Source: Magnetococcus marinus MC-1
Lineage (GTDB): Bacteria > Pseudomonadota > Magnetococcia > Magnetococcales > Magnetococcaceae
Reading direction: 5' to 3'
Assembly: GCF_000014865.1 (NCBI RefSeq)
Contig: NC_008576.1
Location: 4,369,001-4,433,000, forward strand
Length of the DNA: 64,000 bases
A program made the translations under genes and the position numbers. Below the pieces are notes generated by a model. It was not told where the DNA came from. It saw only the letters and a list, made by a program, of their open reading frames with translations, and did no database searches. Below are positions 63,066 to 64,000 of the stretch, piece after piece (position 1 is the stretch's first letter; the number at the start of each line of letters is the position of its first letter).

Positions 63066-64000
63066 ATGTCCGAAATCTCACTAATTCCTGCCACTTTATT
63101 GTTGGTGGAGGATGACCCTGACCAACGCATTATCATGCAGCGTAAACTGCAACAGCAGGGTTATAAAGTCATTTGTGCTGAAAATGGCGAAGAGGCGGTT
63201 GATCTATACAACAACAACACCATTGATTTGGTATTGATGGATGCCCAGTTGCCGGGCATGGATGGTTTTGAGGCTTGTTTTCTCATCACGCATACGGAAA
63301 CAGGTTCACGTTGTCCGGTCATGATGATCACCAGCTTGGAGAATTCTGAATCTGTGGACCGTGCCTTTCAAGTGGGGGCGGAGGAGTATGTTCCAAAGCC
63401 GATTCATTGGAAGGTGTTGATGCAGCGTATACGTCGGCAGATTAAATCGCGCCGGGTTCACCAAGAGGTTGTACAGGCCCGAGATGCGCTTTCACAAGCT
63501 TATTCAGAAGTGACAGAGGTTCGTGAGCGTTTATCTTTTGAGCGCCGTTTGGTTGAAGAAATCGTCTCTCGTATGCGTCAATCAGCTCCGATTAACAGGC
63601 ATAACTTGCGGACTCTGTTTAATCCTGTTGAGGCAACCTCAGGTGATATTATTTTATCGGCCATCCGTCCAGACGGTGCCCAACATGTGATGATGGGGGA
63701 TGCAACTGGCCATGGACTACCTGCTGCGATTATCGGCCCGTTGGTTTCAGACATTTTTTACAGTATGACCAACAAGGGCATGGCCCCTGCGGTAATTTTG
63801 AGTGAACTGAACAGCCAGTTGAATGCTAAGCTACCCACCGGTATTTTTTTGGCCTGTTGCTGGATCAGTTTAAACAGCAGTCGAGACCATTTAGAGTATT
63901 GGAATGCGGGAACCCCCGATATTTTAATGGTGCGTCAAGGGAAGATTTTCAAGCGCGGGCAGTCGTGCAATATACCGTTGGGTGTTTTGCGAGCAGGCGA
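63066..64000 (+). CDS. REC-PP2C (RsbU/SpoIIE-type) serine phosphatase, 3' end outside window
   Basis: The frame opens at ATG 63066 and stays open to the window end (311 codons). The REC domain (residues 1-125) has LLVEDDPDQRIIM, the phosphoacceptor in LVLMDAQLPGMDGFEA, and the Lys in VPKPIHWK. A coiled linker follows. The PP2C domain has PVEATSGDIILSA and MMGDATGHGLPAAI, the metal-binding Asp motifs, and YWNAGTPDILMV. Phosphorylation of the REC domain probably controls dephosphorylation of a STAS protein such as the one encoded upstream. Confidence 0.9.
   Translation, partial: MSEISLIPATLLLVEDDPDQRIIMQRKLQQQGYKVICAENGEEAVDLYNNNTIDLVLMDAQLPGMDGFEACFLITHTETGSRCPVMMITSLENSESVDRAFQVGAEEYVPKPIHWKVLMQRIRRQIKSRRVHQEVVQARDALSQAYSEVTEVRERLSFERRLVEEIVSRMRQSAPINRHNLRTLFNPVEATSGDIILSAIRPDGAQHVMMGDATGHGLPAAIIGPLVSDIFYSMTNKGMAPAVILSELNSQLNAKLPTGIFLACCWISLNSSRDHLEYWNAGTPDILMVRQGKIFKRGQSCNIPLGVLRAG

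Overview
The window reads as the chromosome of a Gram-negative proteobacterium. It has System I cytochrome c maturation, a gpmI-envC-ctpA-yibQ cell-envelope block, many hybrid histidine kinases, and c-di-GMP enzymes. Gene style and content remind me of marine magnetotactic cocci (Magnetococcus-like, deep-branching Alphaproteobacteria). That is recollection, not a search result.

Layout. 1-6124: tail of a SPOR-domain protein, then a tightly overlapping ccmABCDEFGH operon. 6376-7445: prmC and a bidirectional terminator. 7466-17633: peptidoglycan and envelope genes (M23 endopeptidase, YibQ-type deacetylase, CtpA protease, EnvC activator), GpmI, and a degenerate-GGDEF protein. 18116-19942: an SLC13-type permease. 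20040-22440: a small accessory patch beside tRNA-Ser(CGA). It has a perfect 175-bp direct repeat bracketing a Fic protein and an IS3-type relic, followed by a broken YgiT-type antitoxin gene. 22422-27487: sucrose metabolism (amylosucrase, sucrose-phosphate phosphatase, sucrose-phosphate synthase). 27790-29643: a methyltransferase and a delta-class carbonic anhydrase.

29744-47655 is a complete type I-C CRISPR-Cas locus: cas3-cas5c-cas8c(cas11c)-cas7c-cas4-cas1-cas2, a leader, and an array of 137 identical 33-bp repeats plus one degenerate terminal repeat (137 spacers). Upstream of cas3 lies the most interesting element. A solitary 33-nt CRISPR-repeat-like sequence (29799-29831) keeps the hairpin and the exact 11-nt crRNA handle, although its stem sequence is different. 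It has its own promoter, with the -10 box exactly 6 nt from the repeat, as in the real array. The spacer-like sequence after it matches two nearby sites that each carry the type I-C PAM TTC. Mismatches fall at positions 6 and 12, the bases that Cascade flips out. This is the expected design of a crRNA-like guide that reprograms Cascade as a repressor (CreR or CreTA type). One target overlaps the guide's own promoter; the other lies upstream of a mini-ORF and cas3.

47909-64000 is a signalling region. It holds a PAS/HisKA/REC/REC/HPt hybrid kinase with a CheC-like phosphatase, a REC-GGDEF cyclase, an HD-GYP phosphodiesterase, a membrane PAS-PAS-GGDEF cyclase, and an orphan GspG-like pseudopilin. 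These are followed by a well-delimited small RNA gene (57642-57723) with promoter and terminator, and a large kinase whose periplasmic domain carries a CXXCH haem c motif (a likely client of the Ccm operon). The window ends in a STAS protein and a REC-PP2C (RsbU-type) phosphatase cut by the window edge.
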